From positions 2,355,442-2,419,441 of the forward strand of contig JAJEKV010000063.1 in assembly GCA_021234155.1 (NCBI GenBank): DNA of 64,000 nucleotides. The letters are read 5' to 3'. How positions within the stretch are numbered: position 1 is the stretch's first letter; each line of letters begins with the position of its first letter. A model generated the notes under the pieces. The model had not been told where the DNA came from. It searched no databases and saw only the letters and a program-made list of their open reading frames with translations. The DNA is from Isoetes taiwanensis. Its lineage: Eukaryota; Streptophyta; Lycopodiopsida; Isoetales; Isoetaceae. The position numbers were made by a program, and so were the translations under genes. Shown here piece after piece: positions 45,913 through 57,754 of this stretch.

Positions 45913-46720
45913 GGTTGCCCGGTCGGTCATGGAAGCGTCACAAATTTTCTTGAGAATTGTGACGAGTTTTGTTGGTGCTTTCGCCCAAACCATTCCCTTG
46001 AGGATAGTAAGGTGTGCTCTTGTGATGATGTATCGGGAGATAATCCGTCGGCTCCTTGATGGTATGATTGACAAAGTGGACACCACGATCACCGACCAGC
46101 TCAGGTAGGGCAGCCGAATCGCGTGATGATTTGTTGATAGATGACTTTGGTGGCCGGCGCGGTGTTGTCCGGAAGTCGCAAGCTTCCGCCCATTTGGTAG
46201 CATAGTCGGTGAGAACCCGAATGTAGCGCACGCGGGTGTGCCGCGCGGAGGGATCGATGGGTCCCACAAAATCCATTCCCCATTTGCTTTGAAGGGAAGT
46301 GGCGTGGCGGCCACGTCAAGGAAGAGCGTCCACGGGCCGTGGGCGTCCCCACCGCCCGGCAAGCATCACACGCGTCTGGCGTGGGCGAAGGCGTCTTTGA
46401 AGAGCTGGGCCAAAAATAACCAACAAGAAGAAGGATTTTTCGCGTGCGTGGGTGTCACCATGAAAATGACCACCACCGAGCCCCTTCATGGGCTTCTCGA
46501 ACAATATCCGGGACCTCATGAGGGAGAACACACCGGTCGAAGGATGGTATCCTTACCCTTTTTGTAAAGATGGCCTGCAACCATGGTGTAGTCCGCGGAC
46601 CTCTCCGGAGAAATTGATGGCGACGGGATTGGTGCTTGGCTGGAGAGAGCGTGGCGTCCTCTGGTGGAAGAGCGCCTGTGAGGAGATACTGCTGAAAGTC
46701 ATGAAACCAATGAGGTGTTG
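45913..46720 (-). pseudogene. X2 integrase N-terminal and core part (split by Y)
   Basis: The zinc-binding region, about 46.46-46.55 kb, reads EVPDIVREAHEGARWWSF. The core frame 45938-46276 gives MDFVGPIDPSARHTRVRYI, LTDYATKWAEACDFR, LVGDRGVHFVNHTIKEP and YYPQGNGLGESTNKT, holding the three acidic positions of the DDE triad (MDF, GDR, GES). Two or three frameshifts. It continues at 32816. Confidence 0.82.
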
Positions 46721-48038
46721 CCGTGACCGAAAAAGAGTTGAGTCCCGGGAAAAATGCCCGAGACTCCAGTGGAGGGATCATCTGTGTGGATGCGTGAAAG
46801 ATAATCCGGGACAACATGAGATTTGCCGGCCTTGTGAACAATTTCAAAAGGTGCAAATTCTTGCAGAAGGAGGACCCAACGAGCAATGCGGCCCGTGGGC
46901 GTGGATTTGTTGATCAAATAAAGAAGTGCCTGGTGGTCAACAAAGAATTTGATCTGACTGCCCAAAAGATAGTGACGGAAGCGTTGGACGCAGAAGATTA
47001 AACCCAAGGCTTCTCGCCTGCGTGGCGAGTAGTTGCGCCGCCAATTGAGTTTCCTACCGGCATATCGGTTTTGGTTTGTCGATTAATGCGATCATATTCT
47101 TGAGAAAGAACAGCTCCAATAGCAAATGCCGAGACATCGACATGAACGTGAAAGGGCTTGTCCCATTGAGGAGGAACAAGAACCGGGGCCTGAGTAAGTA
47201 AGAGCTTCAACTGTTGGAAAGCAGCATCCGCCTGGGAATTCCAAGCCCAGGTGGATTCATCACCCGTGAGTTTATGAATGGGATCTGCAATGGCGGCAAG
47301 TCCAGGAATGAAAGTGGAGTAATAATTGACCTTACCCAAGAAGGAGCGGGTTTCCTTGATATTGGCTGGTGCTTGAGCCTTGAGCACACAGCTGATTTTG
47401 GCAGGATCCGTGGTGATACCTGCTTTGCTGACCACATGTCCTAACAGAACACCTGAAGTGACGCAAAAGGTGCATTTCTCGGGATTGAGACTAATGCCGG
47501 ACTCATCACATTTCTGAAAGATGAGTTCCAATTTATCCAAATGGTCAGCCATGGAACTGTAGGCAGAGAAGTCATCTTGAAAAATTTGCAAGAAGGGATT
47601 TTCCTTCATAAAATCATGAAAAACTGAGAGCATGATACGTTGAAACGTGGAGGGAGAGTTTGATAATCCAAAAGGAACCACCTTGTAGGCAAAAGTGCCC
47701 CACGGGGTGGTGAAAGTAGTCTTGAGTTGATCAGATTCTTTGATTGAGATCCGATTGTAGCCGAAAAACCATCCATGAAGGAGTACATCTCATGTCCGCA
47801 ACCTCTTCCGAACCTCGTGCAGTGAAGGGAAGTGGAAAATGATCACGCTCCGTGGCCTGATTGAGTTTTCGGTAGTCCACGCAAACGCGGATCTTACCAT
47901 TGTGTTTGAGTGCAATGACGATGGGGCTCACCCATTCAGAATGTTTGACCTCATAGATCAAACCTGCAGCAAGGAGTTTGTCAATTTCCGCCTTGGCCGA
48001 TCCGCGGTAATTAGGGTTGAGCCGTGCCGCTGCGTTGA
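46699..48038 (-). pseudogene. X2 reverse transcriptase and RNase H
   Basis: RT: IYEVKHSEWVSPIVIALKHN, KIRVCVDYRKLNQATERD, then an open frame 46998-47681 with VPFGLSNSPSTFQRIML, LQIFQDDFSAYSSMADHL (FQDD active site), GVLLGHVVSKAGI and SFLGKVNYYSTFIPGLA. RNase H, 46699-47007: IKFFVDHQALLYLINKS, RIARWVLLLQEFAPFEI, VVPDYLSRIHTDD. RWxLxLQEF is like OTA-group (Athila/Tat) elements, so the X family is probably in that group. About three frame changes. Confidence 0.85.
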
Positions 48039-51000
48039 CTAGACTGGACGTGCATCAGACTTGGTAGGAATGGTGAGTTCCCCCAAGGTTTTGTTGATCC
48101 CCCGAAGATCTCTGTAGCTCCGTGCGAAAATGTGTTTGAATTTTTTGAAGAGCGTGACGGCCCTGTTACGATAGGGGGTCGGAAGATTTGCAGCAATTCG
48201 GACAGGCTGATTGTTGCCTACGTCCACAATCTCGGCGTCGAGTCCGAATATGGGGATAACTTCCGTGTCTGGACAATATGGCAGCGGAGGTTGAAGCATA
48301 ACAGGATGCGTGGCACTCTGCGTGGTGAAAAAAAGAGAGGTTCTTTGAGTTTCATCAAGCAGAGGTTGCTTCATGACAGCGTGGACATCTACAGGAGCTG
48401 CAGGAGAGTCCACATCTGAAAAGTGATCAACCCGTTGAATTCGATTGCAAGGAGCCAGGTAAGGGTCAAGCAAAGCAGCCACAGCCTGGTCCTGATCAAG
48501 GGTCATGTCTCCCCAAGGATCAGCATATTCGGGGTAGGATGACAGAGGCAGACTCGCAGGTGGAGCCTGAACTTGATAGATATGTTGGGCGTCCTCAGAA
48601 TCGGTGTCGGAGAGAGAGGGTTCAGCATTGTCGACGGAAATGATTTTGCCGGTTTCCAAGTCCATGGTGGCATTGAGGTGACCATCTGTGATGACTAACT
48701 GATCCGTGGCCCAGTAATGGATACTCTTGGCCTGGCGGAGAAAAGGTCTGCCGACCAACATTTCATAATCACCTGGATCTTCGCCAGCCTTCCAAACACC
48801 AAATTCCAAGGGGAATCTGAGATCACCAATGTTGATGTGAAGAAGAGGCGTGACGCCTTGAGGTCGCGTGATATTGCCATTGGCCAATTTGATGTCATAT
48901 GGGGCACGATAGAGTTGTTTGATGCCCATTTGTTTGCGGAGTTTGTCCGTGATGAGATTGACCGCGCTACCTCCGTCAATTTGAACATGATTGACTTGTT
49001 GATTGCCCACCGTGGCATGTACCGTGGGTGTAGAGGTAGCAACAGCCTCAACCATAACAGTCGGGAGGGGTAACTGGTCCTTGAGAGCAGGACAGAGTTT
49101 CAAAATCGTGGCAAGACTTAGAGGAATTTTGATTTTGGCCAGCTCTTCTTGGAGTTCCAGAGGCACATGAGAAAAAGGATCTGCGGGATCCACAGGTGCT
49201 GGAGTGCGTGGTAAGGAAGCAGCAACTTCTTTGAGTAGGTCTACCTCAGCAGCGATATTTGGATATGGCTGAGAGCGTGGAGGTTGAGACATGGAAGGTG
49301 CTTCTTGTCTTTGTTGAGCTCTAGTGGTGGCATGAACATTAGCCAACGTGCGGCCTTCAGCAGCTTGCATGAGGTTCAAAATGCTTTGGCGAACTTTAGG
49401 CATAACATGCGGCATGAGTTTCTCCAAGTCAGGTGCAAAGTGAACCTTTTTTGCTTCTTCATGAGGAATGGTGTCGACAGCAAAGGCAGGTTGCGTGCCA
49501 TTAGGAATAATGGTTAAGGGACGTGACGCCCTGGTCTGGCGTGAAACCAAACCAACCCAATTTGATGGCTGGACGGGAGGATTAAGAGCCTGAAAAATTT
49601 CTTCCTGTGCTTGTTGATCCATCTGAGGTTGATTGGCAGGAGCTGGTTGATAGCGTGATTGCTGAGGCGCGCGAGGTGGCTTCCGAAGAACAGGACGCGG
49701 GCCTTGTTTGCCATTAGCAATCCAGAGTTGGTAAGCCGTGAGGCGGACCGATGTGGTCTGATTTGTGCCAGGAAGCTGCACCTGAACTTGTGGAAGTTGA
49801 GGACACGCCGTGGTGGTATGACCCCATTCTTGGCAGTGGTAACAACAGCTTTGAAGGATCAAAAGAAGGGCGTGTGTTGGGTCCCCGTTGTTGCTCCCCG
49901 CTGGCGATAGAGTTGATGGGGTTGCGCTGCAGGTGGTGGTCTGCGATATTGCGATTGGTCTTTGAGGTGTGGTTTGCACTTGATAAACCATTTTGTTGCG
50001 GAAAGGTGTAGGATGAGTGCGAGTGCACTCTTCCGTGGCATGATTGCACATGTTGCATCTTTTACAATGAGGCGGGCCATTGGTGGAGTTGCACTCATTC
50101 GCCAAGTGGCCTTGATATTTGCGAGATATGGCACGGATCCGATACCGCCTATGATTGGCATGTTGAGGTTGAACAGCAGTCTGGGGAACCATGACGGGTG
50201 GAATGAAAGGGAGCTCCTGAAGAGCCACGCCACGGGAGGAAACATTGACTGAGTGATTGACAAGGTCGATGGCCTGCTCCAAGGTCTTGGTAGTATTATT
50301 GATCATGAGTCGGATAGCTGGAGGAAGTCCCTGGAGAAACCAGACTAAGATCTGGCTCTGTGTGGGGTACTCCTTGAGTTTGCTTAGCAGAATGTGAAGT
50401 CGATCTGCAAAATCCCGGGCGGACTCCGTGGGCTCTTGTTGAAGGTCATTGAGTTGCTTGAGATGAAGTTGATCATCATCCGTGGTCCCATAGTGAGAAA
50501 GAAAAGCAGTTTTCATTTCGGACCAATCCTGTTTCCAGTGGCTTTTGTTGGACATGAGCCATTGATGAGGGGAGCCATGCAATGTGGTGGAAAAGATGTG
50601 GAATTTCAGTTGAGGTTGCGCATGACCATTCAGGACAGCCAGAGCCTCAAATTCTTCCATGTGGGCCTGAGCACTTTGGTCTAAAGGTTTGCCTTTCGTG
50701 TTGCCAAAGGTGGGATAAGTCAGCTTAAGGGTCTGAAAGGTAGAGGTAAAAGTGCTGGGCTGGACAGGAACATGATAGTGAGAATATTGAGGTGGAGTTG
50801 GAGGTGGTATGGTGCTGGAAAGACCCTGCTGAAGGGGTGGCTGAGTGGAGGTACTGGAGGTGCCTGATCATTGGTTTTGAGGTCCAGTAAGATTGTAAAC
50901 GTGGAAGAGCTGGGAAAAGGTAGGGAAGGGAAATTCACAGGGAGGAGCAAAAGAGATATGTGGATATCCCCGTCCCACCCGTAGGAGATGATGGTTGTGA

Positions 51001-51330
51001 AGGCAGAGGCGTATGGCCAGAAGACGGATGGATGAAGGCATGTTCTGGGGTATGAAAGTAAGGTTGAGCAGGTTGAGCCGGATATGGCTCCTGATAGTGA
51101 TGAGGAGACTGAGGCTGTGAGCAATGTTTGCACGCTTGAGGCGGAGAATTTGGACGAGACATGACACGAGGGGTGGGTGGCGCCGACTGAGCCCTAGACC
51201 GAATGTGGCCTCCCTCAATGTCATAAGCAGATCCATACATGTCACGAACAGCTTCCCTTCGATGATGGCGCTCCAAGCGAGACGCCGTCTGGGAAAGAAG
51301 TTCTTCTGGCGTGAAGTTTCGGACAGACAT
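48039..51330 (-). CDS. X2 gag and aspartic protease
   Basis: Start MSVRNFTPEELLSQTASR at 51330; the N-terminal part is Pro/His/Ser-rich. A frame change near 50.7-50.9 kb leads to an uninterrupted 873-codon frame (50660-48039). Capsid: FLSHYGTTDDDQLHLKQL, PTESARDFADRLHILLS, VWFLQGLPPAIRLMI. Two CCHC zinc knuckles follow: CKRCNMCNHATEEC (about residues 197-210) and CYHCQEWGHTTTAC (about 270-284). The protease lies near residue 561 (VQIDGGSAVNLITDKL), with DGG in place of the usual DTG/DSG, and ends with DYEMLVGRPFLRQ. It makes the particle and matures it. RT follows in another frame. Confidence 0.88.
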
Positions 51331-51360
51331 GGCGACAGAAGAAAGGAAAAGCGAATCAGA

Positions 51361-51377
51361 CCCGGCAGCGGCGACAA
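51361..51377 (-). other. X2 primer-binding site (tRNA-Asp-like)
   Basis: On the minus strand TTGTCGCCGCTGCCGGG follows the 5' LTR. It is close to TGGCGCCGTTGCCGG, the complement of the plant tRNA-Asp 3' end, with two mismatches over 15 bases. Confidence 0.65.
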
Positions 51378-51378
51378 T

Positions 51379-51939
51379 CTGGGTTCGGGAACTCCTGCAA
51401 GACAGCCCTCTGTGAGGACCCTTGGATCTAACAGGAGAATCCGGGAGACTATGTCACGCGGGATTTGCAAGAAAAGAACAAGAAGAAGAAGACAGAACCT
51501 AAGTGCACAATGAGAGGAAAATGATAAGCTTCCTTGATATCAATGATGAACATACATGAGCTCTCGCAATCGAGAGAAGACTGAAGAGAGACAAGACTCA
51601 AAACTCATCTAAAAACTCATGTGCTAGCTCTACTCATATATATAGTACAATGGCCTTTGGCCCAATATAGACACTCTGACTGATCTCGGTGCCGACTCCT
51701 GGAAGGAGGCCTGATTTGCAGGAATGTTGGCGGTGCCTCTTGAAGTGCCTAGAATCACGCTGACGCTGACGCGGGCGGTGACGGCCCGTCACTTGTCTGA
51801 GCGGCGCCTCTTGATAGGCTGCTGCTTGGTCTTCTGCGGGGTCTTGGATGGCTGACCCGTGGTTGACTGCGGATCCTTGAGCTTGACTTGGTCCGTCGTA
51901 TGCATGAATAGTCCTGTACCAGGAGGCACAGGACTAACA
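51379..51939 (-). repeat. X2 5' LTR
   Basis: Pairs with 27754-28324. It lacks the final CCCCAAACA found in both X-family 3' LTRs, so the internal junction carries a small deletion. A TATA box (GTACTATATATATG on the minus strand) lies at 51635-51648. Confidence 0.9.
51635..51648 (-). promoter_or_regulatory. X2 LTR TATA box
   Basis: GTACTATATATATG on the minus strand is identical in the X1 LTRs. Presumed promoter of the genomic transcript. Confidence 0.7.
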
Positions 51940-51944
51940 CATGT

Positions 51945-52166
51945 GGTTCCACGTGGCTCCAATGGGGGATGGCCATGTGGCAGTTGCCCAATAGGATAAG
52001 GCCATGTGGAACATGGGCCTTATCCTAAGGTTATCTAAGTTATATACTTAACTTAGATATGCACCTATGCCACTTCCTAAGGTATACAAGGCTAAGAAGT
52101 AAACTTGTATAGTGACGGACCCGGAAATATATGTATTTATAGCGTATATTTCCCTGGAACGTCACA
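51945..52166 (-). repeat. Y' 5' LTR, 5' portion
   Basis: On the minus strand it begins TGTGACGTTCCAGGG at 52166, the same terminus as Y (TGTGACGTTCCAGC). It is continuous with 26349-27748 once X2 and its CATGT duplication are removed. It marks the right end of Y'. Confidence 0.8.
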
Positions 52167-52244
52167 GTCTTAGTCTTCTCCGATATCGGCCTTTTGGTTC
52201 TTAAACCACCTTTTGTAATCTTGTAACCGCGTTTACTTCTCTTT

Positions 52245-53507
52245 GCTAAAATGGATCATTCTCCACCTCAATGAATCCACAGTTCACTACTAATTTTGCC
52301 TTCTCTTGCTTCTTCAGTTCCTCAATAAGAGCATTAACTTGAGGATTTTCAATGTGCTTTGCATCTTGAATGCGAGCATCATTATTAGAAAGAGATACTG
52401 ACTCAAACACTTGCTGCCTTAGTAGATATTTCTTGGTTGCCCATTGGTTTCCCATGAATCTTCCAAAGTACTTTCATCATGCTTAAATTTATCACATAAC
52501 TTGCAATACAAATGAGCCTTACTTGGACACCATCCCTGTTTTAGCTGTACTATTTGTATGAAACCTATTAGAGCTTGTTGGGCAATTGGAGCTTGTGACA
52601 TCATTGAAACTTGTGGTATGATAGTTGCTGCCTGCATTGGTTGAATAGGAATAGGTGGTGCTTGTTGCATAACAGCAAATACCGGATTGAACCTCTCAAA
52701 GAATCTCTTCTCCCTATATTCTTGATTATTATGGCCCTTTATTTACCACGTTGAGCAGAATTTTAGCAATCTACATGTAGTATCAGAATGTCCAATAGAC
52801 CCACAATAATCATAAGTAATAAATTGAACCTCCCTTGACTTCTCACCAATTGTAAGCTTAGAAACCCTTGCTGCAATATCCTTTGTTTTATGCTCTGGAG
52901 CAGCAACTTCATGAATGTATCCCAGCTTATCTTCAGCCTTGAGAGCATACTTTTGTGCCTCTAGCAATGTTGTAGGCTGTTTAGCCTTCACCTTATGAGC
53001 AATAGCTCATTTTAGCCCCTTCACATACCATTGGATATCCATTTCATCACTCCTTGCAATCTTTCAATGAACCACGGCTTTGAGAACCGCAATATACCTC
53101 TGATTATACTCTCTAATTGATTCATCTTCCTTTTGTATGAAATTGGTCCATCTTTCCGTAATCGTATCCTTACCATGGACTTCTTGATAATTAGCAATGA
53201 ATGCTTCATTTAATTCCTGATATGTCATGGTATCTGGCTGGGTTTGTACCCATTCCTCAACTGAATATTGCAAAGAACTATGAAATCAAAGCAAATAATC
53301 ACCAACCAATAACTTACATTGCTGGCAATATCTCTCGAACTTCACAATATGTTTCAAAGGATCCCGATCTACCAGATCATCAAACTTTAGAATCCCCATT
53401 GTCTGAAAAGCCCACACCATCGGTGGTAATATAGCCATCTCTGCCTCTTCTTGAGGTTCTTGAAATCGAAAAAAGGAACTGGAATCTCCCTTCAATTTGA
53501 AAAACAA
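52245..53507 (-). pseudogene. Element V gag remnant
   Basis: One reading frame carries the whole region but is cut by at least three in-frame stops and shows almost no indels. Segments: DPLKHIVKFERYCQQC, then WVQTQPDTMTYQELNEAF, TITERWTNFIQKEDESIREY (the retrotransposon gag fold), LLEAQKYALKAEDKLGYI, and a knuckle-like DYCGSIGHSDTTC. It is the capsid gene of another gypsy element, inactivated mainly by nonsense changes. Y' inserted just downstream at 52166, so the rest lies outside the window. The style of decay differs from the indel-rich X and Y copies. Confidence 0.75.
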
Positions 53508-53869
53508 AATTGGATTACCTTCTAGATTGGTAAATGGAATAAGAACCTCCTAGATCCGAGAATTAGACCCCAGATCTGCTCCCAGATCTAAAAATGAAAT
53601 TGAATTTTGATGCAATTTTGAGCCAAAATATTGAGTTATCGGTCCCCTTCTTGTTACGATGGAGCTTGGTGGTATATCCTTCTTACTTCTCTTGGGCATA
53701 AAATTATGCTCCTCTTGTCAAGTTGTACCCTGCAAATCACTTAGAGCAAAATCCCATTCACACAAAGAATTGCTCCTTGCTAAATGGTGTCGTTCTTTAC
53801 TAACGATCACCAATACAAATGGTAACAGCTCCTTTTTTCAATGGAAATTCTTGCCAGTGAATGGTCTGT

Positions 53870-54321
53870 CGAGCACCGTGGTCACCAAATTGTTAGAGCC
53901 TAAACTCCAACCTTGAAGAAGGATGAAAAACCAATAATCCAAGCTTTAATCTACCAGATCTATGCAATGCACAACATAAAGATTCATAATCTCCATAGCT
54001 AGATCAAGTAAAAATAATCGCTCCCAATACACCATCTCTCTGTTTTCTCTCTCTGCTCAGATAATACAGTCATCATAATAGATCCCCCACACCACAATGC
54101 ATACGTGTATATGTCCTCCACGCGTGCATGTGCATATTCCCTCCATATACGATATACGATCTCCTATACCACCTCAACAGTGGTGACTGTAGTGACTGTG
54201 ATGAGTGTGGTGACTACCCCAGTAGTCTCTAAAAGATCTCATTTCTTCATCCATAGCCTATATCCATTTTTCTTTGTCTGCATTATTCATAACATCTTCA
54301 GTTTTAAAAATAATTACATTA
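53870..54321 (-). repeat. Element V primer site candidate and 5' LTR end
   Basis: On the minus strand ...GGCTCTAACA ends at 53891 and is followed by TTTGGTGACCACGGTGCTCG (53870-53889), a plausible LTR end plus PBS. LTR sequence would extend right to the DNA transposon at 54326. The LTR start was not found, so the length is unknown. The 53508-53870 leader has no gene. Confidence 0.4.
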
Positions 54322-54325
54322 TCAA
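54322..54325. repeat. DNA transposon target-site duplication, left copy
   Basis: TCAA here and at 63233-63236 flank the element ends. Confidence 0.55.
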
Positions 54326-54346
54326 GGATCCTCGCATGTTACGGTG
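54326..54346 (+). repeat. Left terminal inverted repeat
   Basis: GGATCCTCGCATGTTACGGTG pairs with the reverse complement of 63211-63232 with a few mismatches and one gap. Confidence 0.7.
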
Positions 54347-54523
54347 TCTCATTTTTAGTGTCCTTTTGTCCACCCAAATTAGCACTATTTTTTAGTATTA
54401 TGGGAAGAGGGAAATTCAAAATTAACGAGAATATCGGGGGGTGGTTGATTCCCCCTTTCTCGAGGGAGAGAGATCTCGTTTCTTTCTTTCCATCCATTTT
54501 TTGTTCAGGCTTCTTGTGATCCA

Positions 54524-57500
54524 ATGACTAATGACGAAGACAGGAGGCGGAAATGGCGTTTGCAGAAGCAACGACAAAGAGCAAGCAAGATGAGGCAACA
54601 ATTGTCAAATGAAAATTTAGATTGGAGTATTGAGCACTCAAAAAAGCAATTGCAACATGCAGCCTCCATAATCACGAAAACATTTTTAGATTTGACAGGT
54701 TCGATGTCTACAGACCAGAAGAAATAAGTATGGCATCTGGTGGAGAACAACAAAGTTATGCAGGTTGCAGTGTCTGATAAGGAAAAGATTGTTCACAGTG
54801 AAATTGTCGGTAGCATCCAAGAGACCATACAGCACGTGAAAGGAGTGGAGTCCAATGACAAATTAGCAGCAAAAAGAGCAGCATTAGTCATGGCACTTGG
54901 GAAGGTCAGGCATGGAAGCAAAAGATTACCTGCCAAGGCTTTAGGAATTCATCCAAGGAATTGTTCCAGAGCTAAGAAGCACCGTGTTGCAATTAGTAAT
55001 AAAAATGCATTGTGGGCTCTTGGGGGAAGGAAGAAGAGAACGGATTCCCTGAGCCAAGAAGTGATTGAAAAAGTTGTGGATTATTGGACAAACTACACCA
55101 GAGTTTCGCCTAACTTCAAGGACGTCAGATCTGGTAGAGGAAAACATCCTAAGCATCCAACACATTACCTTGATGTGAGCCAGGTATACTACTTGTAGAT
55201 CAGTTTTTTACTAAGTCTTTTTTCACGTTTACTAATACTAATATTTTTTATAAGTTTTGAAGTATTGATTCTAATATGATCTGCTAATGGAATTAATCTA
55301 CACGTTCTTCTCGTGGTAGCAAGTCTTAGTGCTATTGATGGTTGATAATGGATCATTTTTTGATATAGTGCTAAGGTTTCTCACCTTTATAATGTTGGTG
55401 CCACGTTTAGTAATTTTGTTGATGTTAGTGCCACTGTTAGTGATTTTGTAAATGACAGTGCTAATATTACTAATTTCGTTAATGTTGTTCCACTGTTAGT
55501 AATTTTGCCAATGTTAGCACTAAACTTAATCTGTAGTTAGTGAAGCACCACCTACCACTACAGATTAGCAATGCTTTCATCTCAATGTCCTAGCACTGGT
55601 TAGTGGTTTGGTTTGCTAAGGGTTATGTTGTAATGCTAATGGAATCAATAATTAGTTCTAAGTTGCTATTCATTAGCAGTTGTTTTTTCTAGTGGTATTA
55701 GCATTAGCATTTACTAAGTAGTTTTCTATTCTTATTCTGCAGACAGAATTCTTCACTAGTTTCAAGCAAGACAATCCAGATGTTCAAATTAAGCAGAGAG
55801 CCTTCGAGAAATTAAAGCCTTACTTTGTTGTGAAGCTATCTGAATTCAATACCTGTTGTTGCGTCTATCATGAGAGGATGTCAATGCTGAGGGAAGGGGT
55901 GAAGAACATGAGGAAAAAGTCCATGGTGCACGGTGCAGATTGCACCTGTGAGTGCAAGATATGTGACCACATGACAAGCCAAGTAGGGTGCAATGCAGTA
56001 AGACATGTTTGGCAGTCTAACAGTGACATGTGGAGAAGCATGGTTTGCCCAAAGCCTGAAGGTGAGGAGTGGCACAATGAAGCATGCTTGTCAGGAACCT
56101 GCAGCAAATGTGGTGTGGACAAAATGGAAAGGTGTCCAAAAGAAGAAACAAAGGACAGTACCTCAAAAATCACTTGGGAGAACATAGACTACATTGAAAT
56201 TGGTAAGGATAAAAATGGCAAACCCAAAAAAAGAATTGCGCATCAATATTTACAGACTTCACCCAATGTTTTGATGGAAACCTTCAGATCTAAAGCAAAG
56301 GAGTTTGTGATACATAATTTCAGGTATAAATGGCAGCAAGCCATGTTTAGACAACTACTGAACAGGTTTGCTAATGATACTATTGTATCAGTGGTTGACT
56401 TTGCAGAGAATTACTCTTTCAAGGAGCAGAATGAAGTCCAGTCCAAGCATTGGCATAATGAGCAGATCACTATTCTTGTGCACCTCACATATAGAAGGGA
56501 TCCTGAGACACAAGAAATGATCAAGGAAGAATATTTTTATACATCTGATGACAGAAAACATGATTCTTTATTTGTGCAGCATTGCTTTCTCTTACACAAT
56601 CATTGGATGCAAGAGAAGGAAATCACTTTGAAGAAGCATTATGTCTTCTCAGATGGTGCAGCCTCACAATTCAAAGGTAAAAAATCATTTTACTTTGATG
56701 CTAGATTCAAATCTTTAACATGTTTAGACATGATGTGGAACTTTTGGTGCTCTGGCCATGGGAAGGGAGAACATGATGGTGCAGCAGCAGTAATAAAGAG
56801 GGCTTTGAGAGCAGCACAGTTGAAGGGCAGCAAGATGACCAATGCACACGAGGTGGTGCAATGGCTAAAGCAGTACATGTCAATAACAGCACCCACAACA
56901 TATAAAAAGAAGATTCAAACTGTAAGTAGAACTTTTTGGGAGGTTGAAATAGGACAAGTGGACAAAAAGAATCAGTGGGAAGCACGTCCTATTGAAGGAT
57001 CTAGAAACCTTCATTGTTTCCATGGGTGTTCAAATCACATGACACATTTACAGGTCAGAAACCTCTCTTGCTTTTGCACATATTGTTTAGATTTGAATTG
57101 GAAATCTTGCCCCAATGTATCATATACTAAGAAGTTTGAACTAGTTGTGGTACAGCCCATCAAAGCTATTGTTGAAGATGAAGTACATGATGAAGGAGAA
57201 GAAGCATATATTGGCAACGCTGACTTATGTAGCATGCAAGTATCTATAGGTGATGTCTTTGCAGTGGTGGCTCCAAATAACAATCACGAGAATGTGAAAT
57301 TCTACCTTATCCTATGTACCAAAGCTAAGTACTTGGTGTTAAAAGACTTTGTAGATATGCAAGGGTAGAAGTTTGTGAAAGGGGATGAGGTCATAGAAGG
57401 GACATACTATGAGAAGTTGGTGAATTGTAAATCCAGCTACAAGTTTTGTAGAGGAAATAAAGCAATTGTTTATGCCACTCAAGTTGCAAAGAACAAAGTC

Positions 57501-57605
57501 AGGTTGGTTCAAGCAAAGCACGTTGTTAAGCAGGGAGTGGTTTACACTCTAAGTGCCAAAGAAGAACAAGATATTCTAGAGAGGCTTCCCACGTTGTTGG
57601 AATAA
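54524..57605 (+). pseudogene. DDE/D-like cysteine-rich transposase with one intron
   Basis: Exon 1 (54524-55183) reads MTNDEDRRRKWRLQKQRQRA, has an in-frame TAA at 54725-54727, then LVENNKVMQVAVSDKEK to LDVSQ. The donor is CAG/GTATAC. The intron is 55184-55742 and ends TTCTGCAG. Exon 2 reads on in frame (TEFFTSFKQDNPDVQIKQ) to an in-frame TAG at 57366-57368, then KFVKGDEVIEGTYYEKLV to 57605. A Cys cluster (CCCVYHERM, CTCECKICDHM, CLSGTCSKCG) suggests zinc binding. VVDFAENYSFKEQ, FSDGAASQFKGKKSF and GHGKGEHDGAAA are candidate catalytic acidic motifs of an RNase H-fold transposase. Full length would be about 840 codons; the longest open spliced run is 689. I infer transposase from the motifs and the position between terminal repeats. 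I cannot name the family. Confidence 0.7.
55391..55525. repeat. Tandem 30-bp repeat in transposase intron
   Basis: About 4.5 units of roughly 30 bp built on 'atgttagtgccactgttagtaattttg', diverged. The words GTTAGCAC/GTGCTAA also recur near the other end of the element (62.0-62.5 kb). Confidence 0.65.
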
Positions 57606-57754
57606 TAGAAAGAGCAATTGTATAAAGGGTACTGTATAGGTACTTTTATGAATATAAAGAAGTTTCTGTATTTTGCATTCTCATTTTTGATGCTTCAGTT
57701 ACATAATTTTGTACTTGAATGTTGAATGAATTCCAAGGTAAAACAGAATTAGAA

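Larger units (their letters stand above)
27754..51939 (-). mobile_element. X2: Ty3/gypsy retrotransposon with extra 3' ORF, hosting nested Y
   Basis: Minus-strand element: 5' LTR 51379-51939, PBS 51361-51377, gag-protease 48039-51330, RT/RNase H 46.7-48.04 kb, integrase 45913-46.7 kb continued at 32403-32816, 3' ORF 28681-31323, PPT 28325-28341, 3' LTR 27754-28324. About 11.1 kb without nested Y. It is the best preserved element here, with reading frames of 873 and 806 codons. The LTRs are nearly identical, with the 5' copy lacking the terminal CCCCAAACA. The 5' LTR abuts a tRNA-Asp-like PBS, and no chromodomain is present. Confidence 0.92.
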
